A stretch of 64,000 bases of DNA from Christiangramia sabulilitoris (GCF_007050985.1 NZ_VHSF01000002.1:729523-793522), one strand, 5' to 3'; positions 7,722-17,784 are shown, counted from the first letter of the stretch. Numbers and translations: made by a program. Notes: generated by a model from the sequence alone, not told the origin.

Positions 7722-10700
7722 ATGCAAAATTTTACTTTCGGGAGGAAGGGACATAACTGGTTCCTTTTTGCCTTTATTTTATTTGTAGGTAATTTATCGG
7801 CATCTTATGCCCAAAATTGCCCAACTTTAAGCTCGACAGGAGACAACTTCTGTTACCTGGACCGAGTTTCTGACCTTAATCCTTATGTATCTGCTAATGG
7901 AGATGGAGTAAGATGGTACAGAACAGCAACCTCAAATACTCCCATTCCAAATGATGAAATTCTACAGGATGGATCTTACTTTGCAGGTAATAATTCTGGA
8001 AATTGTAGTTCCAGAGAAGAATTCTCTGTAACTGTAGATGACCTTGGACCCCCAACTTCCTCTTTTGGTAACTTCTACGAGCCTTGTGAATATAGCTCCT
8101 CAGACGTTACTACTGTGGGTGAATTAAAATCCCTGATAAATCCTTCATCACCGACTTATGACATTAATGTTTATGGTCAAAATGATGAATTTGGGACCAA
8201 TGAGATCACCGACGATTCCACTCCTCTTGTAGAAGGTAATTCATATTTTATAGGCCAGGACGACCCATTGTCTTCCTGCCGTTATTCTTCAAGGATAGCC
8301 GTTAGATATAACCCAATTTTGGCAACTGCTCCTTCTGCAGATGCAAATCAAACTTTTTGCGAAGGATCTACAATAGCAGATTTAGAAGCCCAGGGCATTA
8401 ATAGATGGTATAGCACTGCAACTTCTAACCCGTTCTTAGACCCTTCGACTCCAATACAGGATGGTGAGACATATTACGCCAGCAGAATTGTAAATAGAAC
8501 AAATTCGTCTTTACCTCCTTGCGAAAGTCAGGATAGAACTCCTGTAACTGTAACTATTATTCCTGGACCAGATGCCGGAGAAGATCAGGTTGGTGTTGTT
8601 TGTCTACCAGAAGTAGAAGCAACTTTTCCTGATGATGAAGCAGTTGAGAATTTTTATTTAGCTCTTCTAGATTCAGGCGTTCCTACAAATGGAACATTTC
8701 AACCAACTATCAACCAGGTAATCAGTGCTTACCAGGCAGATAGCGATGGATTAGGTGATTTTACAACGACTTACACTATTGGCTCTACAGATTGTGAGGA
8801 TTCAGTAGATTTAACAATAAGAGTAATTGAAGAAACTCCTGCAAATGCTGGGACTTTTGATGATATTACAGATGTGGACACCAATGATGATAATATAGAT
8901 TTAACTGCACTATCAAACAATGATCCAACGGCTACTCCGGGAGGAATCTTCACTGGAAATGGAGTTACCAACAATGAATTTGATCCCTCAACAGGAGCTG
9001 GAGATTACACTATAACATACACCGTAGATGAAAATTCTGCACCTTGTACTACCGATTCTGATTCAACTAATTTCACTATCACAGTTACTGAGGCTTGCCC
9101 TTCCCCTCCTAATGCAGGAGGAGACAATATTGGCACTGTATGTTTACCAGATGTTGAAGCAACATTTCCAAGCGATGATGAAACCCGCAAATATTTTTTA
9201 AATTTATTAGATGCAGGTGTTTCTAGAACAGGAACCTTCAGCCCTACAATATCACAACTAATCGATGAGTATAACGCCGATGCCGACGGTTTAGGTGATT
9301 TTACTACCACCTATACTATCGGGAGTTCTGGATGTAACGATTCGACAAACTTAACAGTAAGGGTTGTCGAAGTAGAGAAGGCTGAAGCTGGTAGTTTTGA
9401 TGATATCACTAATGTTGATACCGATGAAGATAATATAGATTTGACTTCATTATCAAATAATGATCCTGATGCTACAACCGGAGGGACATTTTCGGGTACT
9501 GGAGTAACTAACAATCAATTTGACCCTTCTGTTGGAGAGGGCGAATATTTAATCACATATACGGTAGACGAAAATTCTGCGCCTTGTACTACTGACTCTG
9601 ATTCTACGACATTTAATATTGTGGTAGAAAACAATTGTCCTAATCCTCCTAATGCAGGATCATCGAATGTTGGAATTATTTGTTTGCAAGATGTACAAGC
9701 TACCTTTCCAAGCGTTGATGAAACTCGTAAATATTTCTTACGCTTACTAGATTCGGGTGTTTCGAGAAACGGAACTTTCAATCCAACTATAAGACAATTA
9801 ATCGAGGAATATAATCGTGATGAGGATGGTTTGGGTGATTTTTCAACTACTTATACTCTCGGAACATCAGACTGTAAAGATTCAACAATTCTAACTGTTA
9901 GTGTTGTAGAAGAGGAACCGGCAAACGCTGGTAGCTTTGATAATATTGAAAATGTTTGTACTAATGAGGACCCTATTGACTTAACAGACCTAACTAATAA
10001 TGACTCAGATGCTTCAAAAGGAGGAGCATTTAGTGGCGACGGTGTTACAGATAATAGCTTTGACCCTTCTATTGGAGCAGGTACGTACACAATTACTTAT
10101 ACTGTAGACGGTACTACACCATGCACTACTGGTACCGATAATACAACTTTCACAATAGAGGTCGAAGATGCACCAGTAAGCGCCTCTGTTAACAGACAGT
10201 TATGTATTTCGGAAGCTCAATCTTTAATTACAGATTTTGATGCGGCAACTGTTTATATTTATAGCATTCTTAACGATGCAGGAATTTCAACAATAGATCC
10301 AGACGGATTTGATCTGGCAGACATTGCGGAAGGCCAAAGACTAGTAGATTATACTAATTCTCCAACTACAGATTCAGAAAGCTTTAATTTCTCTTATTTT
10401 AACCCATCCACTAGTATCTGTAACAATGGTCTTATTAATATTGCAATTACCATTTCAAACGAAAGAGATGCTGAAGCTGGAACCATAGAAGATCAAAGAG
10501 TATGTGAATCTAGCGGAATGATAGATCTAACCGAATTTTACGGAGAAAACACAGTACCTGGTGGCACTTTTTCAGGAATTGGAGTATCAGATAATATGTT
10601 TGATTCTTCAATTGGAACAAACGCAGATGGATATGAAATAACATACACCGTTGATGATTCAGCAAACTGTGTAGCAGCTGGCAGTAGTGATTCTACAACC

Positions 10701-12266
10701 TTCACTATCACCGTTGATAACACTGTTACAGCTGGAAACTCTAATAGTGATGAAGTTTGCAGGGCTAACGTTGATGAGCTTTTCCCAAATACCACTTCAG
10801 TTAGAAATTTTTATTTGAATCTTCTAGACAATGGTGTTGCGAGAAATGGTGCTTTCAACCCAACAATCCAGCAATTAATCAACGACTATAATTCTAATCC
10901 AGATCAAGACGAATTCACAACAGTATACACAATCTCTAACGGAGCTTGTAATGCAAGTGTATCGCTGACTATAAATGTATTTGATGCAATACCTGCTGAA
11001 ATTGATGAGATTGAGGATCCAGATCCAATATGTCAGAATGCTGATGATGTGAATCTTTTTGATTTCCTTGCTGACGACGCAAACACTAATGGTAGATTTG
11101 AAGGTTATGAAAATGGTATTTTCAGTCCTTCATCTTTAGATCCTGGATCTTATACAATCACCTATGTACTTGATGAAACTTCAGAATGTACCGAAGGTGA
11201 AGCTTCAGAGGATTTTACCATAACAGTAACAGAATCTGCAAACGCAGGACAGGATAAAACTATTCCTGAAGCCTGTAAAAACAGCGCAGAAATAGATCTT
11301 TCTGTTTACACAACTGATGGAGACGCCGGGGGTGAGTATACTTTCCAGACTTCTGGAGATGTAATTGTAAACGGATTACTAGATCCATCTACCTTAACTG
11401 CCGGAGATTACGTAATCGTATACACCGTAGCTGCTATCAACGATTGTGGTGAGGATTCTGCAGAGCTTGCCTTGACTATTTCTGATGCACCAGATGCGCC
11501 AGCGGTAGCAGGTGATCCTTTTAGTTTTTGTGCTACAGATGGAGCAACGGGAGCAGATCTTTCTGCCACCGGTTCTAATCTAACGTTCTACTCAGATGCT
11601 GAACTTACCATGATGGTAATGGCAGAAGATGAATTGGTTTCAGGAACTTATTATGTTACTCAAAGAGAAGATGAAAATGGATGTGAATCTGATGCTACTG
11701 CCTTTAGTGTAAGCATTAATGATGCAGCAACACCAACCATCGATCAAACAACTCTTGAGTTTTGTGAATTTGATGATCCAATTATTGCAGACTTAACTGC
11801 TCAAATAAACGAATCAGGAACCATTACCTGGTATGATTCTACTGATGGCAATAACTCTCTATCTGAAGGAACAGCTCTTCAGGACGGAGTAACCTATTAT
11901 GCGACTTTATTCAATGTTGATACTGGATGTGAAAGTTCAGTTAGACTTGGGGTAGAAGTAAATATAGGTGGAGAAGAATGTGAATTGTTTATTCCGGATG
12001 GTTTTTCTCCGAACGGTGATTCAATCAATGACACATTCGACCTTAAGAACATCAGAAATTTATATCCTAATTACACCATTGAAATTCGTAATAGATTTGG
12101 TGATGTGGTATTCAGAGGAAATGCAAATACCCCAGACTGGGACGGCTTTAGTACAGAAGGTTCGCTAGGAAGCAACCTGGTACCTGTAGGCGCTTATTTT
12201 TACTACCTGGATTTTAGAGATGGTACTACAGAGCCTATCAGAGGAACCGTATACTTAAGTAGATAA
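7722..12266 (+). CDS. Large T9SS surface adhesin, type B sorting domain
   Basis: A 1514-residue exported protein. A signal peptide ends near SASYAQN. The C-terminal ~85 residues are the T9SS type B (gliding-motility-associated) sorting domain, beginning ECELFIPDGFSPNGDSIND and including WDG and VGAYFYYLDF. The body is Asp/Thr/Ser-rich beta modules with paired cysteines. Three ~180-residue modules repeat at an exact 540-bp spacing (from about 8569, 9109 and 9649), each with a CLPDVEATFP-like start, GLGDFTTTYT in the middle and ITYTVDENSAPCTT at the end. A shorter diverged copy begins near 10719. Such proteins resemble SprB-type adhesins moved or displayed by the gliding machinery. The PorP/SprF and OmpA genes follow 22 and 12 bases apart, consistent with one operon. 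Confidence 0.88.
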   Translation: MQNFTFGRKGHNWFLFAFILFVGNLSASYAQNCPTLSSTGDNFCYLDRVSDLNPYVSANGDGVRWYRTATSNTPIPNDEILQDGSYFAGNNSGNCSSREEFSVTVDDLGPPTSSFGNFYEPCEYSSSDVTTVGELKSLINPSSPTYDINVYGQNDEFGTNEITDDSTPLVEGNSYFIGQDDPLSSCRYSSRIAVRYNPILATAPSADANQTFCEGSTIADLEAQGINRWYSTATSNPFLDPSTPIQDGETYYASRIVNRTNSSLPPCESQDRTPVTVTIIPGPDAGEDQVGVVCLPEVEATFPDDEAVENFYLALLDSGVPTNGTFQPTINQVISAYQADSDGLGDFTTTYTIGSTDCEDSVDLTIRVIEETPANAGTFDDITDVDTNDDNIDLTALSNNDPTATPGGIFTGNGVTNNEFDPSTGAGDYTITYTVDENSAPCTTDSDSTNFTITVTEACPSPPNAGGDNIGTVCLPDVEATFPSDDETRKYFLNLLDAGVSRTGTFSPTISQLIDEYNADADGLGDFTTTYTIGSSGCNDSTNLTVRVVEVEKAEAGSFDDITNVDTDEDNIDLTSLSNNDPDATTGGTFSGTGVTNNQFDPSVGEGEYLITYTVDENSAPCTTDSDSTTFNIVVENNCPNPPNAGSSNVGIICLQDVQATFPSVDETRKYFLRLLDSGVSRNGTFNPTIRQLIEEYNRDEDGLGDFSTTYTLGTSDCKDSTILTVSVVEEEPANAGSFDNIENVCTNEDPIDLTDLTNNDSDASKGGAFSGDGVTDNSFDPSIGAGTYTITYTVDGTTPCTTGTDNTTFTIEVEDAPVSASVNRQLCISEAQSLITDFDAATVYIYSILNDAGISTIDPDGFDLADIAEGQRLVDYTNSPTTDSESFNFSYFNPSTSICNNGLINIAITISNERDAEAGTIEDQRVCESSGMIDLTEFYGENTVPGGTFSGIGVSDNMFDSSIGTNADGYEITYTVDDSANCVAAGSSDSTTFTITVDNTVTAGNSNSDEVCRANVDELFPNTTSVRNFYLNLLDNGVARNGAFNPTIQQLINDYNSNPDQDEFTTVYTISNGACNASVSLTINVFDAIPAEIDEIEDPDPICQNADDVNLFDFLADDANTNGRFEGYENGIFSPSSLDPGSYTITYVLDETSECTEGEASEDFTITVTESANAGQDKTIPEACKNSAEIDLSVYTTDGDAGGEYTFQTSGDVIVNGLLDPSTLTAGDYVIVYTVAAINDCGEDSAELALTISDAPDAPAVAGDPFSFCATDGATGADLSATGSNLTFYSDAELTMMVMAEDELVSGTYYVTQREDENGCESDATAFSVSINDAATPTIDQTTLEFCEFDDPIIADLTAQINESGTITWYDSTDGNNSLSEGTALQDGVTYYATLFNVDTGCESSVRLGVEVNIGGEECELFIPDGFSPNGDSINDTFDLKNIRNLYPNYTIEIRNRFGDVVFRGNANTPDWDGFSTEGSLGSNLVPVGAYFYYLDFRDGTTEPIRGTVYLSR
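8569..10170 (+). repeat. Three 540-bp tandem modules in the adhesin
   Basis: Units starting about 8569, 9109 and 9649 keep an exact 540-bp spacing and encode similar ~180-residue modules, although many bases differ between copies (unlike the perfect repeats at 63.5 kb). A shorter relative starts near 10719. The spacing without any insertion or deletion points to duplication followed by divergence under protein-level constraint. Confidence 0.85.
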
Positions 12267-12288
12267 TTAGGATAAATAAGACAACGAA

Positions 12289-13221
12289 ATGAAAAAAATA
12301 ATCACAAAATATTTATTATTCGCCGGCATTATCCTTTTTTCTATAAAAGGTATTGCCCAGCAAGATCCATTATTCACTCAGTATATGTATAACATGAGCA
12401 TGGTAAACCCGGCTTATGCGACTGATGATCCTGGAATGCTAAATTTGGGAGGCATTTACAGAATGCAGTGGACAGATGTTGATGGTGCGCCACGCACCCT
12501 CAACTTCTTCGCTCACACTCCTATAAGTGAACGAGTAGAACTAGGATTAACCGTAGTGCATGATGAAATAGGTAATGTTGAAAAAACAAACAACATCACT
12601 GCAGATTTCGCTTACGTGATCCCGACCGGAGAGAATACAAACCTTTCTTTTGGAGCCAAAGCAGGTATCAACACCTTCGATGCAAATCTTGCCGGATTAG
12701 ATTTAAATGATCCTAATGACCCTGCATTTGAAAATATCAGTGAAGTATTTCCTGTATTTGGCGTAGGTGCATTCTGGTTTGGTGACAAACACTACATTGG
12801 TATTTCAGCTCCTAACCTTTTAACATCAGAGTATCTTGACAATAGCCAGTCACTACGTGATCGTGGATCTGAAGAGATTCATTACTATTTGACCGGAGGA
12901 TATGTTTTCGATATTGGGCAGAATGTTCGTTTAAAACCTTCTACCATGATTAGAGGAGTTGAAGGAGCACCACTTTCTGTAGATGTAAATGCCAACGTTT
13001 TATTATATGAAAGACTGGAAGCCGGTCTAGGTTATAGATTTGATGAAACTCTTACAGGTTTGATCAATTTTAGAGTAACTCCTGGCCTTAGAATAGGATA
13101 CGCTTATGATTATCCCACCTATGACCTTAGTAATGACGGGTCACATGAGATCATGCTTTTATTTGATCTTGATCTCTTCGGACTTAAAAAAGGATACGAC
13201 AAATCACCTAGATTCTTCTAA
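12289..13221 (+). CDS. PorP/SprF family type IX secretion membrane protein
   Basis: A 310-residue outer-membrane beta-barrel protein with a signal peptide (ending GIAQQ). The family hallmark DPLFTQYMYNMSMVNPAYA follows directly after it. The rest alternates like membrane strands and ends FDLDLFGLKKGYDKSPRFF. PorP/SprF proteins are encoded next to type B T9SS cargo and are needed for its surface secretion or attachment (known for SprF and SprB in Flavobacterium johnsoniae). Here it lies 22 bases after the adhesin and 12 bases before the OmpA gene, so it is most likely the dedicated partner of that adhesin. Confidence 0.92.
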   Translation: MKKIITKYLLFAGIILFSIKGIAQQDPLFTQYMYNMSMVNPAYATDDPGMLNLGGIYRMQWTDVDGAPRTLNFFAHTPISERVELGLTVVHDEIGNVEKTNNITADFAYVIPTGENTNLSFGAKAGINTFDANLAGLDLNDPNDPAFENISEVFPVFGVGAFWFGDKHYIGISAPNLLTSEYLDNSQSLRDRGSEEIHYYLTGGYVFDIGQNVRLKPSTMIRGVEGAPLSVDVNANVLLYERLEAGLGYRFDETLTGLINFRVTPGLRIGYAYDYPTYDLSNDGSHEIMLLFDLDLFGLKKGYDKSPRFF

Positions 13222-13233
13222 AACCAGAATAAC

Positions 13234-14898
13234 ATGAAAAATATATATAGTACACTTTTAATAATTTTTATAAGCATCACTGCTTTTGGACAAAAGTCTG
13301 ATATCAGGGAAGGCAATAAGTTCTTTGCCCAGGCAGCGTATATTGATGCCGCTGATGCTTATGAGAATGTAAACAACAAAACCCAGGAGGTTCTACAAAA
13401 CCTGGGAGATTCATATTTCTTTACGAACCAGATGCAGAATGCAGCTGAAGTTTATGAATTACTTTTCTTAAGACATGAAGGAGCGGTAGCACCTGAATAC
13501 CAATTCAGATACGCCCATACTTTAATGGCTGCAGGTAATTATGTAAAAGCAAACGAGTTAATGAATGAGTTAACCGGTGAAAACTGGGATCATGAAAAAT
13601 TTGTAAGTGAACTTGACACTATGGTTCCTCATAAATTCAAATATGACCAGGTGATGAACAACCAGTCATCTTCAGATTTCGGTATTGGATTTTACGGAGA
13701 GCGTGTTGCTTTTGCTTCAACCCGAAACCAGGAACGCCCGGTTTATCCATGGAATAAACTTCCAACCCTGGATCTTTACAGCGCTAAGATGAGCGATGAA
13801 GGTGAGATGACAGATATCGTACTTTTCTCTAATGTGATCAATACAGATGAGCATGAGAGTTCTGCTACCTTTAGCCAGGATGGTAAAGTGATGTTTTTTG
13901 ACAGAACGAACGAGGACAGAGTAAAGAACGAAAATGATGTGCGTGTAGCACACATAAGTCTTTACCGTGCAGAGAATGTTGATGGAAACTGGACCAATGT
14001 TCAAAAACTACCATTTAGCAGCGACGAATATTCTGTGGAGCATCCAAGCCTTAGTGCAGATGGCTCGAAACTTTACTTTTCCAGCGATATGCCGGGAGGT
14101 AGCGGATCTTTCGATATCTACGTTGTAGACATCAATGAGGATGGTACTTATGGCGCGCCAAGAAATCTGGGGCCTGCTGTAAACACTGCGCACAGAGAGC
14201 AATTCCCTTTTATTAGTGATGAAAATGTACTTTACTTTACATCTGATGGTCACCAGGGATTTGGAAATCTTGATATCTTCAGAACCGAAGGAGATTTTTC
14301 TGAAATTGAAAATCTAGGGGCATCTATCAACAGCGGAAGCGACGACTTTGCCTTTGTGATCAAAGAAAAGGACGAAATGGGATTCTTTGCTTCAAACAGA
14401 AGAGGAACAGATAATCTTTATCAATTTACCCGTGAAGAGAACGAGATCATCAAAGCTCCAACCGTGACTGACGAAACCAGCGGACAGGATGTGATCGCGA
14501 TCGATGGTAGTAAAATTTACTTTGATTTCGACAAGGCGACTATCAAGCCGGAATCTAAACCTGTACTGGATTCAGTAGTAACCTACATGAACAAGTATGC
14601 AAATATCAATGTGAAAGTAGAATCTCATGCAGATGCAAGAGGATCTGATAAGTACAATATGGATCTTTCTAAGCGAAGAGCAGCTTCTACTGTAAACTAT
14701 CTTGTTGAAAAAGGTATAGATAAGGGAAGATTAACTTCTGAAGGTTATGGCGAAAGCAGGCCGGTTAATGACTGCACCAAACCTAATATGTGTACAGAAG
14801 AGCAATATGCCAAAAACCGTAGAAGTGTTTTCGTAGTTTCCAATAGAAAAGAAACTATGAGCAACGACACTGATATGGAAGAGCAGGATGAAAATTAA
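13234..14898 (+). CDS. OmpA-family protein with TPR and WD40-like (PD40) repeats
   Basis: A 554-residue exported protein. After the signal peptide (ending ITAFGQ) come TPR-like helices (about 20-120), then PD40 propeller blades such as HPSLSADGSKLYFSSD and QFPFISDENVLYFTSD. The C-terminal OmpA/peptidoglycan-binding domain (about 425-540) has IYFDFDKATIKPESKPVLD, SHADARGSDKYNMDLSKRRA and LTSEGYGESRP. This architecture is standard for the third gene of Bacteroidetes adhesin / PorP / OmpA operons, where the OmpA domain anchors the complex to peptidoglycan. A strong terminator follows 30 bases after the stop and ends the operon. Confidence 0.92.
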   Translation: MKNIYSTLLIIFISITAFGQKSDIREGNKFFAQAAYIDAADAYENVNNKTQEVLQNLGDSYFFTNQMQNAAEVYELLFLRHEGAVAPEYQFRYAHTLMAAGNYVKANELMNELTGENWDHEKFVSELDTMVPHKFKYDQVMNNQSSSDFGIGFYGERVAFASTRNQERPVYPWNKLPTLDLYSAKMSDEGEMTDIVLFSNVINTDEHESSATFSQDGKVMFFDRTNEDRVKNENDVRVAHISLYRAENVDGNWTNVQKLPFSSDEYSVEHPSLSADGSKLYFSSDMPGGSGSFDIYVVDINEDGTYGAPRNLGPAVNTAHREQFPFISDENVLYFTSDGHQGFGNLDIFRTEGDFSEIENLGASINSGSDDFAFVIKEKDEMGFFASNRRGTDNLYQFTREENEIIKAPTVTDETSGQDVIAIDGSKIYFDFDKATIKPESKPVLDSVVTYMNKYANINVKVESHADARGSDKYNMDLSKRRAASTVNYLVEKGIDKGRLTSEGYGESRPVNDCTKPNMCTEEQYAKNRRSVFVVSNRKETMSNDTDMEEQDEN

Positions 14899-14928
14899 TA
14901 ATATTAGTTCATCCAGCTAACCACTAAT

Positions 14929-14960
14929 AAAAAGCCCCGCAAATAGCGGGGCTTTTTTTA
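14929..14960. terminator. Terminator between OmpA and DUF4136 genes
   Basis: A GC-rich hairpin, AAAGCCCCGC / GCGGGGCTTT with a short AAATA loop, is followed by T residues on the plus strand and preceded by A residues. It can work in both directions and sits between two convergent genes. Confidence 0.88.
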
Positions 14961-14978
14961 TTTCTAAAATTCTGACTT

Positions 14979-15500
14979 TTAATTTTCAGGCGGATACTTT
15001 TCTAAAGCTTTAGCTACAATTTTGTCGAAAAACATTTTTCTTTGCTCAGGTTTAGCATTGAGATCAAAAGGACCTTCTACTATCGCCTGCCATACCAGCT
15101 TATCGTTCTTGACGTCAATAAGATCGAAGGTAAGCCTTATGTATGTATCCATTTGACCTATAGGAACGCCACCTGATACACCAACCCCAACATTACCTCC
15201 ACCACCACCTATACCAACTCCAAGCCTGTTTCGGTTATCCTGTTCAAATCTTTCTGTATATAGATTTAAAAAGAGGCCTGGTTGATCTGTAGACTCTAAA
15301 CCTTTCTGCTGAAAGCCTGACCTAACACTTTCTAAAAGTCTGGATTCATCAAGCTGGCTTAAACCTGTTTGAAGTTCAGGAAAAATAGCATAGGTACTAT
15401 ATTGCTCAAAATTTACATTTTGATCATAGTCATATACTGCCCGTGGTGAATTACAAGCAGTAATGAATATAAATAAAATAAGATATCTGGAGAATTTCAT
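14979..15500 (-). CDS. DUF4136-family lipoprotein
   Basis: The ATG at 15500 is preferred because it puts a lipoprotein signal at the N-terminus (LILFIFITAC, Cys16); an upstream start at 15527 would add nine residues with no signal-peptide logic. The mature part starts with VYDYDQNVNFEQYSTYAIFP, which fits DUF4136, a family of envelope lipoproteins of unknown function. A glycine-rich loop (GVGIGGGGGNVGVGVSGG) lies in the middle. It ends with a segment like LVWQAIVEGPFDLNAKPEQR, also typical of the family. The neighbour obg ends upstream with a 60-base gap; no functional link is apparent. Confidence 0.85.
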   Translation of the reverse strand: MKFSRYLILFIFITACNSPRAVYDYDQNVNFEQYSTYAIFPELQTGLSQLDESRLLESVRSGFQQKGLESTDQPGLFLNLYTERFEQDNRNRLGVGIGGGGGNVGVGVSGGVPIGQMDTYIRLTFDLIDVKNDKLVWQAIVEGPFDLNAKPEQRKMFFDKIVAKALEKYPPEN

Positions 15501-15560
15501 AAACTGAGTTTTACTAAAAATAAGCAAAATCAGTTCGGAAATTTATAGGTTTAACAGGAT

Positions 15561-16568
15561 TTAAACAGGCTCTTTATTCAGCATTTGCCACAACTTGTCT
15601 TTAAGTTCTGTAATCCCCATCTGGGCTACAGAAGAAATAAAAATATATGGCAGCTCAAACTCTTTATCGAGTTCCTGTTTCATTTCTGCTCTAAGTTCCT
15701 CATCTAAGAGATCGCTTTTTGAGATCGCAATAAGCCGGTCCTTATCCATTAGTTCAGGATTATATCGTTTCAATTCATCCAGAAGGATGTCATATTGCTT
15801 TTTAATATCTTTCGCATCTGCAGGAATAAGGAACAGTAAAGTAGAGTTTCGTTCTATATGCCGCAGGAATCTGTGCCCAAGACCTTTACCCTCTGCTGCA
15901 CCTTCTATTATACCAGGAATATCTGCCACCACGAATGTTTTGAAATCACGATATTCCACGATGCCCAGATTAGGTTTCAGCGTAGTAAATTCATAGTTAG
16001 CGATCTTTGGTTTCGCAGCAGTAATTACCGAAAGTAATGTAGATTTCCCGGCATTGGGAAACCCAACCAAACCTACATCGGCTAGAACTTTTAATTCTAA
16101 AGTGATATCCACCTGCTGCCCATCTATACCCGGCTGGGCATAACGCGGGGTTTGATTGGTGGAACTTTTAAAATGCCAGTTCCCTAAGCCACCTTTACCA
16201 CCTTCTGCAACGATGAATTCCTGCCCATCTTCGGTGATCTCCTTGATGATCTCGTTGGTTTCAGAATCACGAATTACCGTCCCTAAAGGAACTTCGATAT
16301 ACTCATCTGCTCCCTGAGACCCAGAACTTCTTTGCTTACTCCCGTTACCGCCATGTTCGGCTTTTACGTGGCGCTTGAACTTTAAATGAAATAATGTCCA
16401 AAGATTTTTGTTACCCTTTACAATTACATGGCCTCCACGGCCGCCATCTCCACCATCTGGTCCACCTTTTGTAATATATTTTTCCCGGTGTAGATGAGCA
16501 GAGCCCTTCCCTCCTTTTCCGGAAAAAACATGAATTTTCACATAGTCAACAAAATTCCCTTCAGTCAT
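15561..16568 (-). CDS. obg: GTPase Obg/CgtA
   Basis: A 335-residue Obg GTPase, a 50S ribosome-assembly and stress GTPase. The glycine-rich Obg fold (about 1-160) has the [14 protein letters not shown] opening. The G domain follows: G1 GFPNAGKST (169-177), G2 in [11 protein letters not shown]3 [16 protein letters not shown], then a G4 variant (AISKSDLLD). There is no long C-terminal extension, as is usual in this phylum. It lies 8 bases after the hpt-adk fusion on the same strand, so the two are co-transcribed. Confidence 0.95.
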   Translation of the reverse strand: MTEGNFVDYVKIHVFSGKGGKGSAHLHREKYITKGGPDGGDGGRGGHVIVKGNKNLWTLFHLKFKRHVKAEHGGNGSKQRSSGSQGADEYIEVPLGTVIRDSETNEIIKEITEDGQEFIVAEGGKGGLGNWHFKSSTNQTPRYAQPGIDGQQVDITLELKVLADVGLVGFPNAGKSTLLSVITAAKPKIANYEFTTLKPNLGIVEYRDFKTFVVADIPGIIEGAAEGKGLGHRFLRHIERNSTLLFLIPADAKDIKKQYDILLDELKRYNPELMDKDRLIAISKSDLLDEELRAEMKQELDKEFELPYIFISSVAQMGITELKDKLWQMLNKEPV

Positions 16569-16576
16569 TTCTTAAT

Positions 16577-17689
16577 TTATTTCATTAATTCGTCGATCAC
16601 ATCACTAAGTCGCTCTGTGATCTCCTTAATACTGCCAACACCATCAACCCCGTAATACTTATCCTGCTTTTGATAATAGTTCTTCAGGATGGCAGTTTCA
16701 TTATAATATACTTTGATGCGGTTCCTAATTACCGTCTCATCTGCATCGTCTGGTCTTCCAGAGGTTTTACCTCTTTCCAGTAATCGTTCCACAAGGATCT
16801 CGTCTTCAACCTCGAGTGCGATCATAGCATGAACCTCAGTTCCTTTAGATTCAAGGTATTTACTTAAAGCCTCCGCCTGCGCCTCGGTTCTGGGAAATCC
16901 GTCAAAAATGAAACCATTAGCTCCTTCATTCTTTTCAACCTCAGCATTCAGCATATTGATAGTAACCTCATCTGGCACCAGCTGACCTTTATCTATATAG
17001 GATTTCGCACTTAAACCTAAAGGGGTTTGATTTTTAATATTGAACCTGAAGACATCTCCGGTGGAAATATGAATAAGATTATACTTGTCTTTGAGAATTG
17101 TTGCCTGAGTACCTTTGCCTGCGCCCGGAGGACCAAACAATACTAAGTTTGTCATTGTTTTTTCTTTGCGTTTATATACCTGCGTAAGATTACGGCCTAA
17201 ACCATCATAGTCCAGTCCAAATCCCACAATAAATTTATTCGGAATTTCAATTCCTTTAATCTGGACCGGAATATCTTTTTTGTAAGCTTCAGGCTTATAA
17301 AATAAGGTAGCTACTTTATAGCCAGCCACTCCAGCTTTTCTTAAGATCTGGTCTATCTCAACCAATGTGTTCCCGGTATCCACGATATCTTCCAGTAAAA
17401 CAACCTGCCTGCCCTTGAGATCCTGATTCAGTCCTACCAGCGTCTTTACATTGCCTGTAGTTTGAGTACCCTCATAGGAACCCATTTTCACAAAACTAAC
17501 CTCGCAATCACTTTTAAATCTCTTGATGATTTCTGAAGCGAACATAAAAGAACCATTGAGCACGCCTATGAACACAGGCTTCTGGCCTGCATATTCTTCA
17601 TTTAATTCTTCTGAAATTCTCTCTATCGCCCGAGTGATTTCCTCTTCAGAAATATATGGCTCGAATTCAAGATCATGTAGTTTTACCAA
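16577..17689 (-). CDS. Hypoxanthine phosphoribosyltransferase-adenylate kinase fusion
   Basis: One 370-residue frame carries two enzymes. Residues 1-~176 are a hypoxanthine phosphoribosyltransferase with the PRPP loop VVLLEDIVDTGNTL (97-110) and an FIGVLNGSFMF segment. Residues 179-370 are a complete adenylate kinase: P-loop GPPGAGKGT (186-194), FDGFPRTEAQAEAL, and a short LID region without zinc cysteines. The domains are joined by only a few residues (VYKRKEKT) ahead of Met179 (codon 17155-17153), which has A-rich sequence before it and could also serve as an internal start for free adenylate kinase. Both enzymes belong to purine salvage and nucleotide balance. obg follows after 8 bases; purK-purE diverge upstream. 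Confidence 0.9.
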   Translation of the reverse strand: MVKLHDLEFEPYISEEEITRAIERISEELNEEYAGQKPVFIGVLNGSFMFASEIIKRFKSDCEVSFVKMGSYEGTQTTGNVKTLVGLNQDLKGRQVVLLEDIVDTGNTLVEIDQILRKAGVAGYKVATLFYKPEAYKKDIPVQIKGIEIPNKFIVGFGLDYDGLGRNLTQVYKRKEKTMTNLVLFGPPGAGKGTQATILKDKYNLIHISTGDVFRFNIKNQTPLGLSAKSYIDKGQLVPDEVTINMLNAEVEKNEGANGFIFDGFPRTEAQAEALSKYLESKGTEVHAMIALEVEDEILVERLLERGKTSGRPDDADETVIRNRIKVYYNETAILKNYYQKQDKYYGVDGVGSIKEITERLSDVIDELMK

Positions 17690-17709
17690 AATTGAGGAAT
17701 TTTAAGTGG

Positions 17710-17737
17710 CAAAGATAAGGAATCTCTATAAGCCCAA
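17710..17737 (-). promoter_or_regulatory. Promoter of the hpt-adk / obg unit
   Basis: On the minus strand TTG (17737-17735), a 17-base spacer and TATCTTTG (17717-17710) match the Bacteroidetes -33/-7 pattern, ending 21 bases before the fusion ATG. The spacer is at the short end of the usual range. Confidence 0.6.
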
Positions 17738-17784
17738 CAGCCCGATTTCTTACTGAATATGTATGGCAGGAATTCCGAATAAGT

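Noticed and set aside
8771..10795. Long minus-strand reading frames antisense to the adhesin
   Set aside because: They follow the repeat period and arise from the repeated Asp/Thr/Ser codons; none has a start signal or known domain.
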